From Paraphysomonas bandaiensis (taxonomy: Eukaryota; Chrysophyceae), in contig CBFFRP010000312.1 in the NCBI GenBank assembly GCA_965644295.1, positions 33,243 to 97,242 on the forward strand: a stretch of DNA of 64,000 nt, given 5' to 3'. The notes under the pieces were generated by a model. That model was not told where the DNA came from and did not search any database. It worked only from the letters and a program-made list of their open reading frames with translations. Both the position numbers and the translations under genes were made by a program. Below are positions 48,201 through 60,739 of the stretch, piece by piece (the stretch's first letter is position 1; every line of letters begins with the position of its first letter).

Positions 48201-48687
48201 AGGGGGGCCTCCTGAATCTGAACTCCATGATGGCAATTCTCATTTAATAGACAGTGAAGTAAGTGATTCAATTATCATATTTACAAAATAAAATGGCTCG
48301 TTAGACTGATAACAATGATATTGCGGTATCTGGAACGGTTAAAGAGCCTAAAACTCATCCCAACTCTTCATTCACTAAAATTGCCAAGGGTATGCCCCCT
48401 CCGTCTAAGTTCAATCGTCAGAAGAGAAGCCCAATTACAGCATCTTCTAAACAGCATAAAAACCATCGAACCTACACAACGCACACAGAAACTAGACGGC
48501 AGAAGATGCGATCACTACAAGCAGCGCAACTAGATGCCAAGGAATCAAGTGCTGCAACTAACCCTTCTGCTGCAGGAAGCGGTGATTGGTTTTTCGGTAT
48601 GTTATCATCATTACATATTGAATTTCATAATGGGGTGTATTTATAGATGACACAGAGATGTCATTTTCAGTCTTCGCCAAAAAATGA
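45248..48687 (+). CDS. Intron-dense coiled-coil protein
   Basis: About fifteen small exons with introns of roughly 30-60 bp, running from the ATG at 45248 to a stop at 48685-48687. The last intron (about 48597-48646) joins GSGDWFF to DDTEMSFSVFAKK. The encoded protein (roughly 800 aa) begins with a disordered basic segment (LTKRARVDIDNG). Nearly all the rest is coiled coil, for example VKCNIEYKLNDLQEKREKLT, NANFLLTRLKNDIQTQKQIV and RLKAASESLVNVESDLSCAV. The last 250 residues are basic and disordered (RSTRKSLSSRKAKTF, KRSPITASSKQHKNH). The layout, a long coil between basic ends, is that of kinetochore, spindle or flagellar structural proteins, but no diagnostic head domain was found. Individual exon borders in the middle are tentative. 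Confidence 0.65.
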
Positions 48688-50110
48688 TTATTGCCAAATA
48701 ATTGAACTTCTCCATTATATGGTTGTTTACCGGCATATATCTAGTTTGATTTTAATACTTTACTCACAGTAGTTACGATTGTTATGAAGTATTTTTGATA
48801 AATTCTGTATTAATTCGCAATACGAAGCTGAAATTTATATCAAATGACCCACAGTTTATTAGCGCTACATCTAGTACTAATTACAATTGTATCTACCTGT
48901 ATTAGATAGTGTTTCCTCTCTTATAATACGTTAGCTACCGCAGTGCTGTAAACGTGCGTCATGTATTATGAAAACGAGTTTCAGTAGCCAGTCATTGACA
49001 AGACATGTTTTGATAGCAACACCAGAGATTGGCCGTGGAGAATTAGAAACACGACTACAAATCGTAACCAATGAAATTGGTATAAGAGTAATCGGTTATA
49101 TAAAATCCACTCAATGCTCTCGAGTTATTCACCTACTGTTACATGGACAAATGCAGTCATCAAGGTTTGTTTGGTTTATCATCCATCGCCACGGACACCA
49201 AATATCTTCATAACATGCTAACTGTCAGGATATTCATTCCTCGAAGTTTAACGGAGCTGTTAACATCAACAACTCCAGCTCCAATTTTTCCACTACGTTA
49301 CGCCGCGATATGGGTACGTAAACATAACTTTAGAGTACAATATGTCAACCTTAACGGAACCACATATTGTACCATGATTATAGTATAATATATTCGGTAT
49401 GAATAGACCTTAGTCGCTCATTGCTGCTTCATATTATCCTAACGACACTGCATGTGATCGTCTCATACCACTCGTCATAGCCAGACAGTGTATTGCTATC
49501 AGCGTAACGATGTGAGTCCATCCCTAAAATACTGATTTAGAGCATGGGCATGAACGAAGTGGTACTTAAAGACTATCTATATCTTCCCCCCCATATCGAT
49601 ATCCAGAGACCCATGTATGAGATGATGTGGTGTACATGCATACCATATAGAAGTCCTTTATTCTGTCCCGTCATATACGGGTATACCGTATACGTATATC
49701 AAATATACATATAGTTGTACAAGCCACTCGCGATATAACGCGGTTCCATACTCTGTACATATCGCAAGCTGCCTGCCTGTAGGATCTGATGTGTACAGTA
49801 TCTATATAGTACAGCTGTATATACTGTGTACGTCTAGATGAACGTATCGGCATCCTTTTTATATTTTTGTTCAAAGATGCCTCTAATACTGAGACAACAA
49901 TTATATGTATTCTAGCCGTAGTTGTATTACAGTAATATGGAAGATTTATGATTCAATTTGTTTCCGAAAAAGATGCTGACTGCCGATACGAATGACCTGC
50001 TATACATGTGTGCTGTGTATATATACTCAGAACTGCGTATGTTCCACGAATTCACGATCATTGCAACAGACTCCTCTCTTATTACGCCCAGCTGACATTA
50101 TCTGAAACAC
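48688..50110. other. Intergenic region upstream of ATE1
   Basis: 1.4 kb. Weakly gene-like open stretches at 48968-49213 and, after a possible 60-bp intron, 49229-49310. They lack a recognisable domain and I do not call a gene. Closer to ATE1, 49660-49835 is rich in TATAC/GTACAG motifs and probably belongs to the promoter. Confidence 0.35.
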
Positions 50111-51286
50111 ATGGAGTCCTCATGTAGGAAAGATGTCGATCGAAGTGAAGTAAAGCTATGCGGCAACTATGACAGTAGTGAGTTGTGTGGTTACTGTGGC
50201 AAGGCTCATTCATCTTCTTATGGGCTGCTTGCGTCTACTTTTCTAAGTGAAGATTACGATGCAATGCTGAATAGAGGGTTTCGTCGATGCGGGACCTTTG
50301 TATACAAGCCCACAATGCATAAGGTAGGCCTGTTGATATAGATATTTAATATCATAAGCTGTCTATATCAGACGTGTTGTCCGCAGTACACTATTCGACT
50401 TCGCGCGTGTGATTTTATTCCTAGTAAAGCACAAAGACAAATACTGCGACGATTTGACAGGTACTTATCCACCGGAAGTGTTTTAATGTCAGATTCTTCG
50501 GATGTGCAGCGACCCCCAATAGTCCTGACGGTGGATACGGAGCCAGCTATATTTACAGAAGAGCGCTTCGAGTTGTACAAAAAGTATCAAATTGCTCAGC
50601 ATGAAGATGATCCAGCGAATATTTCCCACGAAAGCTTTACTCGTTTTTTGGTGTCATCTACACTCTCCCCAACGAGAAATTGTGGACCGTATCCGTGTGG
50701 TACATACCATCAGCTCTACCGACTCGATGGCGTACTTGTTGCGGTTGGGGTGTTGGATTTCCTTCCCTCTGGTATATCATCTGTTTACTGTTTCTACGAT
50801 TTGGATATGAAAAAACTAGCTCTAGGGAAATATACTGCACTCCGTGAGATAGAGTTTTGTCGCTCCATTGGTGTCGAATTTTACTACATGGGGTTTTACA
50901 TCCACTCTAACCCGAAAATGAATTACAAGGCTGATTACAAGCCATCTGAGCTTCTATGCCCCATGTCCTTCGAGTGGTTCCCACTGGCAGAGTGTACCCG
51001 TATCCTTAACCGTTTTAAATATAGTCCACTTCGTCCTGACCTCGCCGAAAAACGTGCTGCCCTTGAAAATTCAGAGGAAAGTTCAGAACAAGTTCTGGAG
51101 CAGTTTGGGCCTATGGTCCCGGACCAGATTAATATATCCAATATTAGGCTGGACTTAAGGGGTGTCGGGCATATATTCATAGGGGATCTGACCAATAAAG
51201 GTGTTCAGTTTCTGACTCCAATCTTAACGGAATGGGTTAAATTAGTAGGTCAGGAGCTTGCAGATAGGATAGTGATCCAGTTGTAA
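50111..51286 (+). CDS. ATE1: Arginyl-tRNA--protein transferase
   Basis: Transfers Arg from Arg-tRNA to N-terminal Asp, Glu or oxidised Cys, making primary N-degrons read by UBR-type ligases. Two exons, 50111-50323 and 50372-51286, with a 48-bp intron, give 375 aa. The N-terminal ATE domain shows LCGYCGKAHSSSYGLLASTF, GFRRCGTFVYKPT and, across the splice, TCCPQYTIRLRACDF. Thus the CxxC plus CC cysteines of the family (haem/Fe-S site) are present. The C-terminal GNAT-like domain shows FTRFLVSSTLSP, PCGTYHQLYRLDGVLVAVGV, LDFLPSGISSVYCFYDLDMK, ALREIEFCR, YYMGFYIHSNPKMNYKADYK and PSELLCP. These all match ATE1. At 375 aa it is shorter than animal (about 510) but close to protist forms. The start is the first ATG in frame and leaves a short N-tail. 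It lies 2.3 kb from the UBR-type ligase gene. Confidence 0.96.
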
Positions 51287-51712
51287 GTCGGGTTGATTAA
51301 GTAGTTACATAACCGTCATATTTTATATGAAGTGAGAAATGATTTCAATTCTCTTTTCTCTAGATACAGTGTGATTGGAATACAATGACCAGAGATTTAA
51401 CAATTAACAACTTGTCTTATAACAGCGTGTAAGATACTTCCAATAAGCAAGAGAACTGTTTAAGTGCTACTATTGGAAAGATAGTATGTTAAAAATCCTC
51501 CATTACGGGGCATGAAAGTTATAATGTGTTGAATTATCTTATCGAGCTAAGAACAATACAATCACCCTGCAAAGAGTTAATTACTGATTTGCTCTCTGAT
51601 GCGGCGCTATTGTTGTTAGTTTTCACTATAATCATGCAGCATGCACTTGTATTAAAAAATTCTATATCCTAGTATCTGGCTACTAGTGCCATACTTTAAT
51701 GAAAAATTAAGA
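51287..51712. other. Intergenic region between convergent genes
   Basis: 425 bp of AT-rich DNA between the ATE1 stop and the stop of the Ser-rich gene. No feature seen. Confidence 0.45.
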
Positions 51713-52963
51713 TTATACACAGTAGTCATCTTCAACTTCAATAGGAAGTTGGCACATTAACTCCGGGTCATTATCTACATGCTTTATACTTCTCATATGA
51801 AGTACATTAACCTGAAGCCAATATTTAGCGCTGCCTAATCATCATAAAATCGATTAGCAATAACATAAAAATAGTAAAATGAACACGCACAGCGTAAATA
51901 TATAATATATCTAACAAATCTTATGCAGACTATAAAACACAAGATAATCTTACTCACTTAATGTTTGTTGCGAGCTACTCTTGTGTTGACCAGAGTTATG
52001 GTGTTCTTCCCTGCCAATATTTCCTTGAGTTACTGCTATTCCCCAAGGTTGTTTGGAAAATTCATTTTCGTCAATCCTTTTATGACGAATGGACGACTGA
52101 GGTCCACATGAACTGTTATTCAAAGCAGATGTAGCTATATTACCAATAGAGTTATCACTTGACGTTGTAATCGATATTTCAAACTCCAGGAATTCGGACG
52201 GTCGACGCATTGCTACAGGCCTTTCATCGGTTAGCCATAGTTTTAGTCCATCGTTATCCTCTCCTCTAGAAATCGGTTGAGCGGAAGATGAAATCTCCAG
52301 AGGTGACGATGATGGGATACCTGAAGGCATTTGTACTAAAGCAACAGCTGCCTTGTTATTAACAGAATAGGTATCATTTGTCTTTTCGAGGTTGTGCCCA
52401 TGCGATAACATCGACAACCGGGACTTTGCTGCGCGCCCCAGCTGACCGATTTTTCCTGTGACTTCTGATAATTGCTTAATTTTACTTACAGATGACCTTG
52501 TGAGCACATTTTTCTCATATCCTAAATTATGATCAACTGACTCAGAGTTGCAGTCATCAATACTCATTCTGTTTGCTATGTTGTCTAATGTCCTCTCAAA
52601 GTCGTCATCATCGGGAGTGCTCTTTCTAATTGGACGAGATATATTGGCAGATAATCGACCAAATACACTCTGTTTTGTACTTTCAACATTTTTATCGCAC
52701 TTGTACTTAAGGTCCTCACTTTTCAACCTCTTAAATGGGTCTTTGATTCTGCTATGATTTCCTGTGTTCTTTTCGGGCTGTCCCAGCGATCTGGTCACAC
52801 TATCTTCTTCATGGTGGGGCGCGTCGTAAACAAGATCAGTCTTTCCCTCTACCAGACCATAACTATAGACTACAGGTTGAGGACACTCCAGAAAGTACTC
52901 TTCGTCCCCACTAGTTTTCCTGTCCACCTCCACAGGGTTAGGCATTGCACTACAATTCAGCAT
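51713..52963 (-). CDS. Unidentified Ser/Asn-rich protein
   Basis: Two exons. Exon 1 runs from the start at 52963 to about 51956. A donor GTGAGTAAG and an acceptor at about 51837 join ...QQTL to SSAKYWLQVNVLHMRSIKH, ending LPIEVEDDYCV at 51715-51713. The total is about 376 aa. Without the splice it would stop right after the donor, so the second exon is supported by its open frame and phase. The protein is disordered and acidic, with motifs like KTSGDEEYFLEC, FGRLSANISRPIRKSTPDDD and EFLEFEISITTSS, and no domain. A basic helical patch VTGKIGQLGRAAKSRLSM lies mid-way. It sits between ATE1 and the UBR ligase and shares the divergent promoter with the ligase. A link to the N-degron pathway is speculation. 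Confidence 0.6.
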
Positions 52964-53545
52964 TCTATCTATTCGGTCGAGCGAAGGTAAAAAGAAATTG
53001 CAATGAACTGATAGTGATAAACATCTGTACGTCTTTATCTAGCAAAATATGCTGGAATGAGCATGCACCAGATGCATTGATGCAAGAAGCACATGACTGA
53101 ACAAACCATCTGCTCGCTCTCGGCTGTGTCCACTGCAACTTCCTGGAACCCACCCACCCACCACTACAGAAAATACATTATTACTACAGCTGCTACAGTG
53201 TTGTCTTTTTTTACATCCCACCACAAAATCGTCAAAATCGTCCGCCAAATAAGAATTAAAAAAATGTTTTGACATAAATGTTCTGCTGAAAGGTGTGGAC
53301 AGCGTCTGGTGAAATTATTCTTTTTTACGTAGAAAAAAATAAACTATGAAGCAGATCTGCAGCCGATATTGCGAATCAGGATTTTAGTGCTGTACTGATA
53401 TATGCATGTGATGTACTCTGCTCTGTATATACATACATGTATATATAGTTTAATATTTCCTGCTACTTCTCTTTGATATCCCCAGAAGAGAAGATTGAAT
53501 TCATTGATAAGTCACTCTTCTAAAGGTAAGTTTCTTTTTCTTTTC
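52964..53545. promoter_or_regulatory. Divergent promoter of Ser-rich gene and UBR ligase
   Basis: 580 bp between divergent starts. It contains TGCTGTACTG at 53388-53397 and TATACATACATGTATATATAG at 53426-53446, as at other gene 5' flanks. Confidence 0.35.
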
Positions 53546-56500
53546 ATGAGTGCCTCGACCCCCACTCCTCTGGATCCTGCTATCGAGGAGCGTATCCAGA
53601 AGTTCATCAGATCTGCCTTTAATGGCGACATAGTGAGATCCTATCCTTATATTGAAGTGACTTGTTCACCAGTATGTGTTTAGGATGCTAATATTTCTAT
53701 AGAAGCAGAACTGTCTTCCTGTTTATTCGCTCAACGACAGAATCAGTCTCGCGATTGTGATGAATTGTTAGAAGAAATTCGAAAGCAAGGACCGAGACAA
53801 GTGTGTCAGTACCAGTTTAAGAAGAATGACATTGTCTGGATATGTCGGTCATGTCAAACTGATGAAACATGCGTGCAATGCAACGAGTGCTTTCAAAATG
53901 CCGTGCATGAGGGTCATGAGGTGTATTTCTATCACTCTCAGGCGGGTGGGTGCTGTGACTGCGGTGATGCGGGGGCCTGGAAACCAGAAGGCTTTTGCAC
54001 ACGACACGGAAATATTAGTGTAGACCCAATGACAAATGTTCCCGATGATATTAAGGCAACTGGAAGTACAATTGTTTCGTGTATTGCGGATGAGTGGGTG
54101 GCGTATTGTTTACAGTATGTCAAGAATTATGATTTTAGTAATTGGGAAGGTGAAGAAGGAGTAGGATACAATGTAGTTCTCCATAGTGATGACGTGCACA
54201 CTGTTTCTGAAGTTATGGATGCAGTATCAGAGGTACTTTACGCGCTGTTTGTGCATGTCATGTTTAGATCTCCCCCTGTGTGGTTTTTCTTTCTCAATTA
54301 TGACTCTGCTGTTTAGGCTGATGTTTCTAATAGCGAGACAGAAGTCCTGGCGAAACGTGTTAACGATAAGGGCTCATTCGCTCAGGGCTCATTTACAGTT
54401 GGATCTATATCTGATTTTTTTACTGCTCGATCCCGGGCCACGATTTTGGCGGCTCACAATTTGCATGTCAGTGTGGTGAGGGAAGGGGAAGAAAAGCGGG
54501 TTGCAGCTTTTCTGGCAACTGTGCGATGGCTATATCGTCTTGCTCAGACAAGTGATGGAATGTGCCGTATGGTGTGCGTTGGATTAACTATTCCGCATCT
54601 ACGTACAATGATGGAAGCTGATATTCGTTTAAGCAAAGACGTTGTGGCCCCATTACATAACCTCTATCTCACTTTAATGGCCGATCAACCGTTCAAAATT
54701 GCAATATCTCGAGCATATGCTCTTGCTTTCTCAGCTGTAGCCGAATTGTACGGAAAGGGGATTGGAACTTCAGAAAACTCGTTGTTTGGAATTAGTGTGC
54801 AATTTTTGAACCGTTATATGTACGTCGAAGGCATGCTTTTGGAATATAACTTCCTCCAGTCCGTGTCATCATCCTTACTCAAAATATTAAAACCAACGCG
54901 AGATGAATTTGCTACGTCACCTATTCTTATTCACAGGAGATATAACCCCCTTATAGGTGATTTGAAAGTGATCTTTACTCTCCCAGATACGTCAAGGTTT
55001 TTCTGTGGAACCTGTATGGATGACATGCTGGAAATATTTGTTCTGTTTCAGTATCTCCATCCGCAGACCCGTAACGTTGTCATGCACGTTGAGTTTGAGA
55101 GTCGAGATTGGATGCATGCATTTAACTTATACCTTGGGTTTGGGTCACTTTTTGACTACCTCGTGAACTGGTACGAGTCACCCTCTTCTGTAGAACCCAT
55201 GACCATGCCTAACTCTCAGCAGAAATTACCAACTGTTTTCGAACACATGAAACAAGTAGTACATGCAGTTGCTAGTTGGCAGACCAAATTTTTGGAATCT
55301 GTAGTTTGGGATGTAATGCCGCGTATGCCCTCGGTGGGAGGACACATCCCTCTATATGCAGAGTTAGAAAACAAAAGCTTTCACTTGTTCACGCACCGTT
55401 TTTTTGCTACCTGTATCCGGGAGTCTTGCCGATACCTTCACCTTTACCAGCCCCTACAAGACATGCAGAGCTACGTGGCCGCTAGTCAAGAAACTCTGGG
55501 AATAGTTGCCTTGGTTGATTTTCCACTGGTGGACATTGTGTGGGAATGTCAGATCCGAAGTGGTATGTGGAGAAGAAATGGACAGGTGCGGAGAATTCAT
55601 CTCCGCTGCAACACTTGCTTGTAATTGCGGAAGGAAATTATTTACTATATGTGTATTGTCCGTACTATGTATAATAGAATATAAAAATATTTAATATGAT
55701 GTGCTTGGTTTCTAGATTATGTTGGACCAGATATTGAATTATGCTGAACCTCCATTTTGCCGCATTTTTAAGGACCTAGATATATTGCTTATACAGGTAG
55801 ATATATTACCACCTCGTAGTGGCGTAATGTGTTGTAATTCTCTACGTTTAGTTTTTGGCGACTGTATACGGATCTAATCGTTTGTTCAATCATATAATCC
55901 ATCGGTTTGGTTTGTTTGAGTATCTTTCCAGCAAGAAAAGCACTGGTCGTCAAGTAGACTCTTCTGCGACTGAACAGCTTTTGGAGGAGATGATTACATT
56001 TCTCATCACTCTTGTTACAGAATTGCCATTACCGGCCTACGAGAATCCAGCTGATCGAGTAAAAATTATGCTGCGGCGAGAGGTGGTACATAAACTTGTT
56101 GGAGGACCGTGCACGTACTCCGATCTACAAGAAACCATGGGTTTAATACCTGACAGTGATAAAGTCAAGTCTTCATTGTTGGATAATGTCATAGATTCTA
56201 TTGCAGAGTGGCTAGAAGGCACAGCACTGGAACCATCGAAGCTTCGGCTCAAAGAGCGTGCATGGTCGGAGTACGATCCCGCTTTCCCGCATACACTGCA
56301 TAAGACACACCAAGCTGCATTGGAAAGCCGCCCGAAGCTGAAATATGCTCAACCTATCGTACCCCCACCCCCCGTGGCCCACCCTGCTTTTGCTGCAGCT
56401 CGCGTTCTACTGCTCAGCGACCGTGCCCTTCTCTCAGTTGTACGGGATATAATATACTCCTATACTGCCAGCAGACGGGTTGTTGGAGCGGCTTCGGAGG

Positions 56501-59500
56501 CATACTTTTACATATGTTCTGAGTGGCAGCTCAAGTGCTCCCTGTCAGGATTTACAAAAGTTTTGCAATTAATGACACTCGTTATGCACAATGCCTTCAC
56601 AGTCGATCCTGCGCCAATGTATTTAGCTGGGTATGATAGGGAACTCTGTGGGAATGCCGGAGTTCCATCTCCAGCAGATCGGAGGGAAATGCTGTCAAGT
56701 TTTATGCGGGAGTCCCCTGATGTAGTGGCATCGACCGATAGGGTGGTAACCCTTCCACCGCTGATTGTTTGTCTAATGGATCTGCATAGTTCGTTGAGTA
56801 ATGCGGGTGTGGATGACCCCATTAAGCAATGGGTGCTGTGGGTAATTAGCAAGGTCGGTGAGCTATGCTCGAAATGCCAAGCTATTGTCGAAGAAAGAAT
56901 GCAGAAACAATTGGACGAGAAGCGTATGTTGGAATTACAAGAGCGACGTGACCGCGCTCGTGAAAGGGCAATGCAAGCCATGAAAAAATCCGCCACATCA
57001 TTTGCAGCCCACATCGAAGGCATGTCTGATGATGAGGACGATGATGTGATGGATACTAATGGAGAGGATAAGCTGGAATGTATTGTATGCCGTGATCAGG
57101 ACAACAAGGATCACATCGGATATCTTGCATTTTCGCAGGTGCTCTCGTATTTGACTGTATTTACGTTTTTTCAAACTAGAACTTACAGGCATCTCGCTAC
57201 TTTCATCATTCTTTCTCTGAAATTCATCTCGATGATGTCAGCAATGAACATGCGAAGAGGAGCCCAGATCTACATATTCAGGTATCACTTACGTGGACAA
57301 CAACTCTAACATCATTTAACGAATACAGTTTTGTGGCCATGCAATGCATTTAGGGTGCTTTGACTCTTACCTCGCTATGATCATAGAGAGATCAGGCATG
57401 CAGAATGGTAAGACTCTGCTTGTAGCGCGTTGTTGGTTTTACCTTTGTTTCCATTCCATATGCTTATGTCTTGGTACAAGTACGCCTAATACTTCGAACA
57501 GGGCTCATACTTAATACCAATCGCGGACAATACCAGTGCCCTCTGTGCAAGAAGATTGGCAATGTACTCGTACCGAGTGTTCAAGGAGGTTCTAAGAGCA
57601 ATTCGGATTTTAAGAAAACAGCTCTATGTGATCATTCTGGATGGGTAAAATGGGCAGCAGGAGCGGAACATCGGCCTAGGATTCGAGGGAACATAGGCAT
57701 TTCATCGGACGAGGAGTCCGAGGAGCTTGACAAGTCTGCTGACGTTAGGGGAACAGAAGAGGTCGCTATGGATATGGAATCGTCGTTGTCTGCAGAACGA
57801 ATGATTGCTTGTGGTGGCGCAGAAACAGACGGACATAGAACAGGAAGCAGGTTGTGTTGTGTGTTCTATACAATATTTCGGTGTATGACTTTATACCCTT
57901 AAAATAGCTTAACTGGTTCGATAGCTGACTTTTTCCGACGAATAACATCATCAACTGATGGTGAGGATCTTTCAAGCGGCCTGTCCGGTCGAACAACGAG
58001 AAGTCTTAGTGAAGGAGCAGTACATATGGCCAGCGCTGAGCAGAACGAAGCTCTGCGAGTGGAAAAAGAGCATACTATGCTTTTCCGGTGTGAATAAATA
58101 TGTAGTACTTTTGATATTGATATTTGACAATGTTATCTGAATGGATTGAATGTATCACAGGACTTATTTGTCGCCATGGTCTCATTGTAATACGCAGATA
58201 CTTAGGGGATTTATGTGAGCCCGTGTTGGGCCAATCTCCGTTCGTGGAAACCAATTACTATTACTCTTCTCTTCCGGACTACTTGCGTATGAGTTTAGCA
58301 TCGGTGTCGTTCTCTCTCTCTACAGATGTAATGGACAAGGGTGCATTTTGGCATCTTGGTCAAGGTGCATGTGCTCTTTATGATGCATCTCATACTAACT
58401 CTGCTTGTCAAAGGGGACAAAAAATCTACTGGAGTTGATATATATCAGCATATTGGCAAGCATGTATCGTGTATAGGCAAGGCGATGCATGTGTTTGGTA
58501 TTCGAGATGTTTTGAAGGATAGATTGTTTGCTAGCATTCGTGGAAGAGCACTCTCATCGACAAGATGGCCGGAAAGAATTATTTTAGCACCTTCTGCACT
58601 GAACCGGGTACCAACAAATTTTTTGACCACAGTCGAGGAGTCTTGGTTTGCAAACCCTCTACTAGCAATGCCATTACTCGATGCTGTGGTGCTGGTTTTG
58701 AGCCTCTATTTTGATGAGGAAGACAGCATTGCAGTGTTGAAATCGCCAGAGCAACCAACTGATGCACCTAATTTCGAAATGGATGAAGATTTTAGTATGG
58801 ACGACCCTGAAATGTGTGAAGAAGACGGCCAAAACGATAGACAGACATCATGTGTTGGAAATATGGACATTGTGTCGTCCATTCGTTGGATCTGTATAGC
58901 TTATTTAGTTCAGACGATTATTGGAGAAATGGAATCAATAAAAAATAGTCCAGTCTCAGGTGCTCTCGGTGTATTCTGTTGTATCGCACACGCATAATTT
59001 TATCGAAACCTGTGACGTAATATACACCTTTTTGAGCCTCATACACGATGCTGACGACGTTTGTTTTTTATTAGGCGAAGTAGTCCCGCAGTCTGTGGGT
59101 AGCAAACGGCACGTGGATCTTGGTGATGAAGATTATGAGTGTATGGAAAGTGAGCCCTTTTCTCCGTCAGGCAGTGAGAACGACATATCCTCGTGGAGTA
59201 TCTCTGAAGCATTGTTGAGACCACTCGTAAATACTGTTGGAAAGCATTGTGATTGTATTCAATCTCAGTCTACTGGTGTGGATGCTAAGCCCTGGGGGCG
59301 ACGACTCGGTCTTCGAGGGAAAGATATCAGTGATATGCTGCGTCGAATATTGTTCAAATGGATATTATTCGTGCGCTTCAGTTTGCATGTAATTACACGA
59401 TGTCGTCCCGACCTCACTATATTCTGTCCTAAATATGCCCTCTCCGAATTTCCAGCGTCTGAATCAGATCTCACGGAAGAAGTTGTGCTACTACACCTCC

Positions 59501-60277
59501 GGGCAGTGGGTGTGGCTGATCTTTGCCAGGATGCCTCTGCAGTGGATGCCGTAATGCTCTTGTCAGAGAATTGGATTTGGGCTGCCTCCTCATATCACTC
59601 TCAGCTGTCTGCTTACAGTCACTGGCACTACCCCAGAGCTACCGCGCCTCATTTTGTAGCACTTCCTGAGGCTTACACGAAGCTTCACGGACAGTTGACC
59701 AGCTTATGCAGTTATGATTACCCCGCCATTTGCCTAACGTGTGGGAAAGTATTAGATGCAGGTATTTTGTACAATCACATATTAAGCTAGAGTGTATATT
59801 CATTCTTTCTCAGCTGGAAAGGGTCAGTGTTCCGCCCACGTGAAGTTTTGTGGAGAAGAAGTTGGTATATTCTTTCTACTTCAGGTAGGTGTTTGTATTA
59901 GAACTTCCCGTACTTTAATTTTGACCCCTTTTCACTTGCACTTATATAAACTCTTCGGAGAATAAATATATTTCCTGTGCATTAATGTTGCTGTTACAGG
60001 ATTGCAATCTTTTGCTTCTTTTTGGTATGCGAGGCTGCTACTACTCTGCACCTTATGTTGACTCACATGGGGAGAAGCACAGACATTACCGAGGAAAGCC
60101 GTTGTTTCTGGACATGAAAAGGTGAGCCACAAGTGCGCTTTGTTTCGTCCATTGATTTTAAAATGGATGTGTAGGTTTAATATGTTGACTAAACTTTGGG
60201 CAACACATGGTATTCCTCGTGAGGTCGTGCAGAAGAGATCGACCAGTACCCGTGTAATCATCAACGGTCATTATTAA
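53546..60277 (+). CDS. UBR1: UBR1/UBR2-type E3 ubiquitin ligase (N-recognin)
   Basis: Cytosolic ligase that binds destabilising N-termini and ubiquitinates the proteins. More than a dozen exons; exon 1 is 53546-53632 and exon 2 starts at 53684. About 1,900-2,000 aa, normal for UBR1. Domains in order: UBR box (QVCQYQFKKNDIVWICRSCQ, TDETCVQCNECFQNAVHEGH, EVYFYHSQAGGCCDCGDAGA, PEGFCTRHG) with its zinc-binding Cys/His set, reading basic residues. A ClpS-like N-domain (VGYNVVLHSDDVHTVSEVMD) reads bulky hydrophobics. Then a long helical scaffold. A RING-H2 finger is split over several exons (LECIVCRDQDN, FCGHAMHLGCFDSYL, GQYQCPLCKKIGN). The C-terminal UBR autoinhibitory domain is CLTCGKVLDAG through RGKPLFLDMKRFNMLTKLWA. 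Thus it can read both type-1 and type-2 N-degrons, including those made by ATE1 nearby. Symbol is given for the family; UBR2/PRT6-like naming is equally possible. Middle exon borders are tentative. Confidence 0.94.
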
Positions 60278-60739
60278 GCGAATGTATAACCAGCATAGTG
60301 TTATGAGTCATTTTTCATGTTGACTTTTTGTATACCTCGTCGATAGTTTCACTGAGCTCTTGTGTGGCTATAGAAATTGATAAAATAATTCGCTTCGACA
60401 CCTAGATACAATGCATGACACACTTCTGTCTTTTTTCACTACCGTAAACTTGTACGTACAAGAACCTCGTTGTAGACTCGCTATATTCACCACATTATAA
60501 CTTTATATTCCGCAATTAGTTTAGTATGCTGATAAATTGCAGATTAAATTCAGCTGAGAGAAATACCTTTGTTATAATAGTTCATGAATGAACTCCTTGA
60601 TATTAAATATAAGAATGTCTTATCCCCATTTTCTACAAAGAAATGCTTTTTTGATCTGACTTGGGTTCACCATAACGCTCACATTAGCGCCGGGCTTTCA
60701 ACTTCAATAGTCGGTTCAAATAGTAACTATCATTATCTT
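60278..60739. other. AT-rich gap between UBR ligase and retroelement
   Basis: About 460 bp with no gene. The retroelement sequence stops at its right edge; no terminal repeat was seen here. Confidence 0.4.

Noticed and set aside
48968-49388. Possible two-exon gene upstream of ATE1
   Set aside because: A 60-bp intron can be drawn, but two frames are equally open and no family is recognisable.
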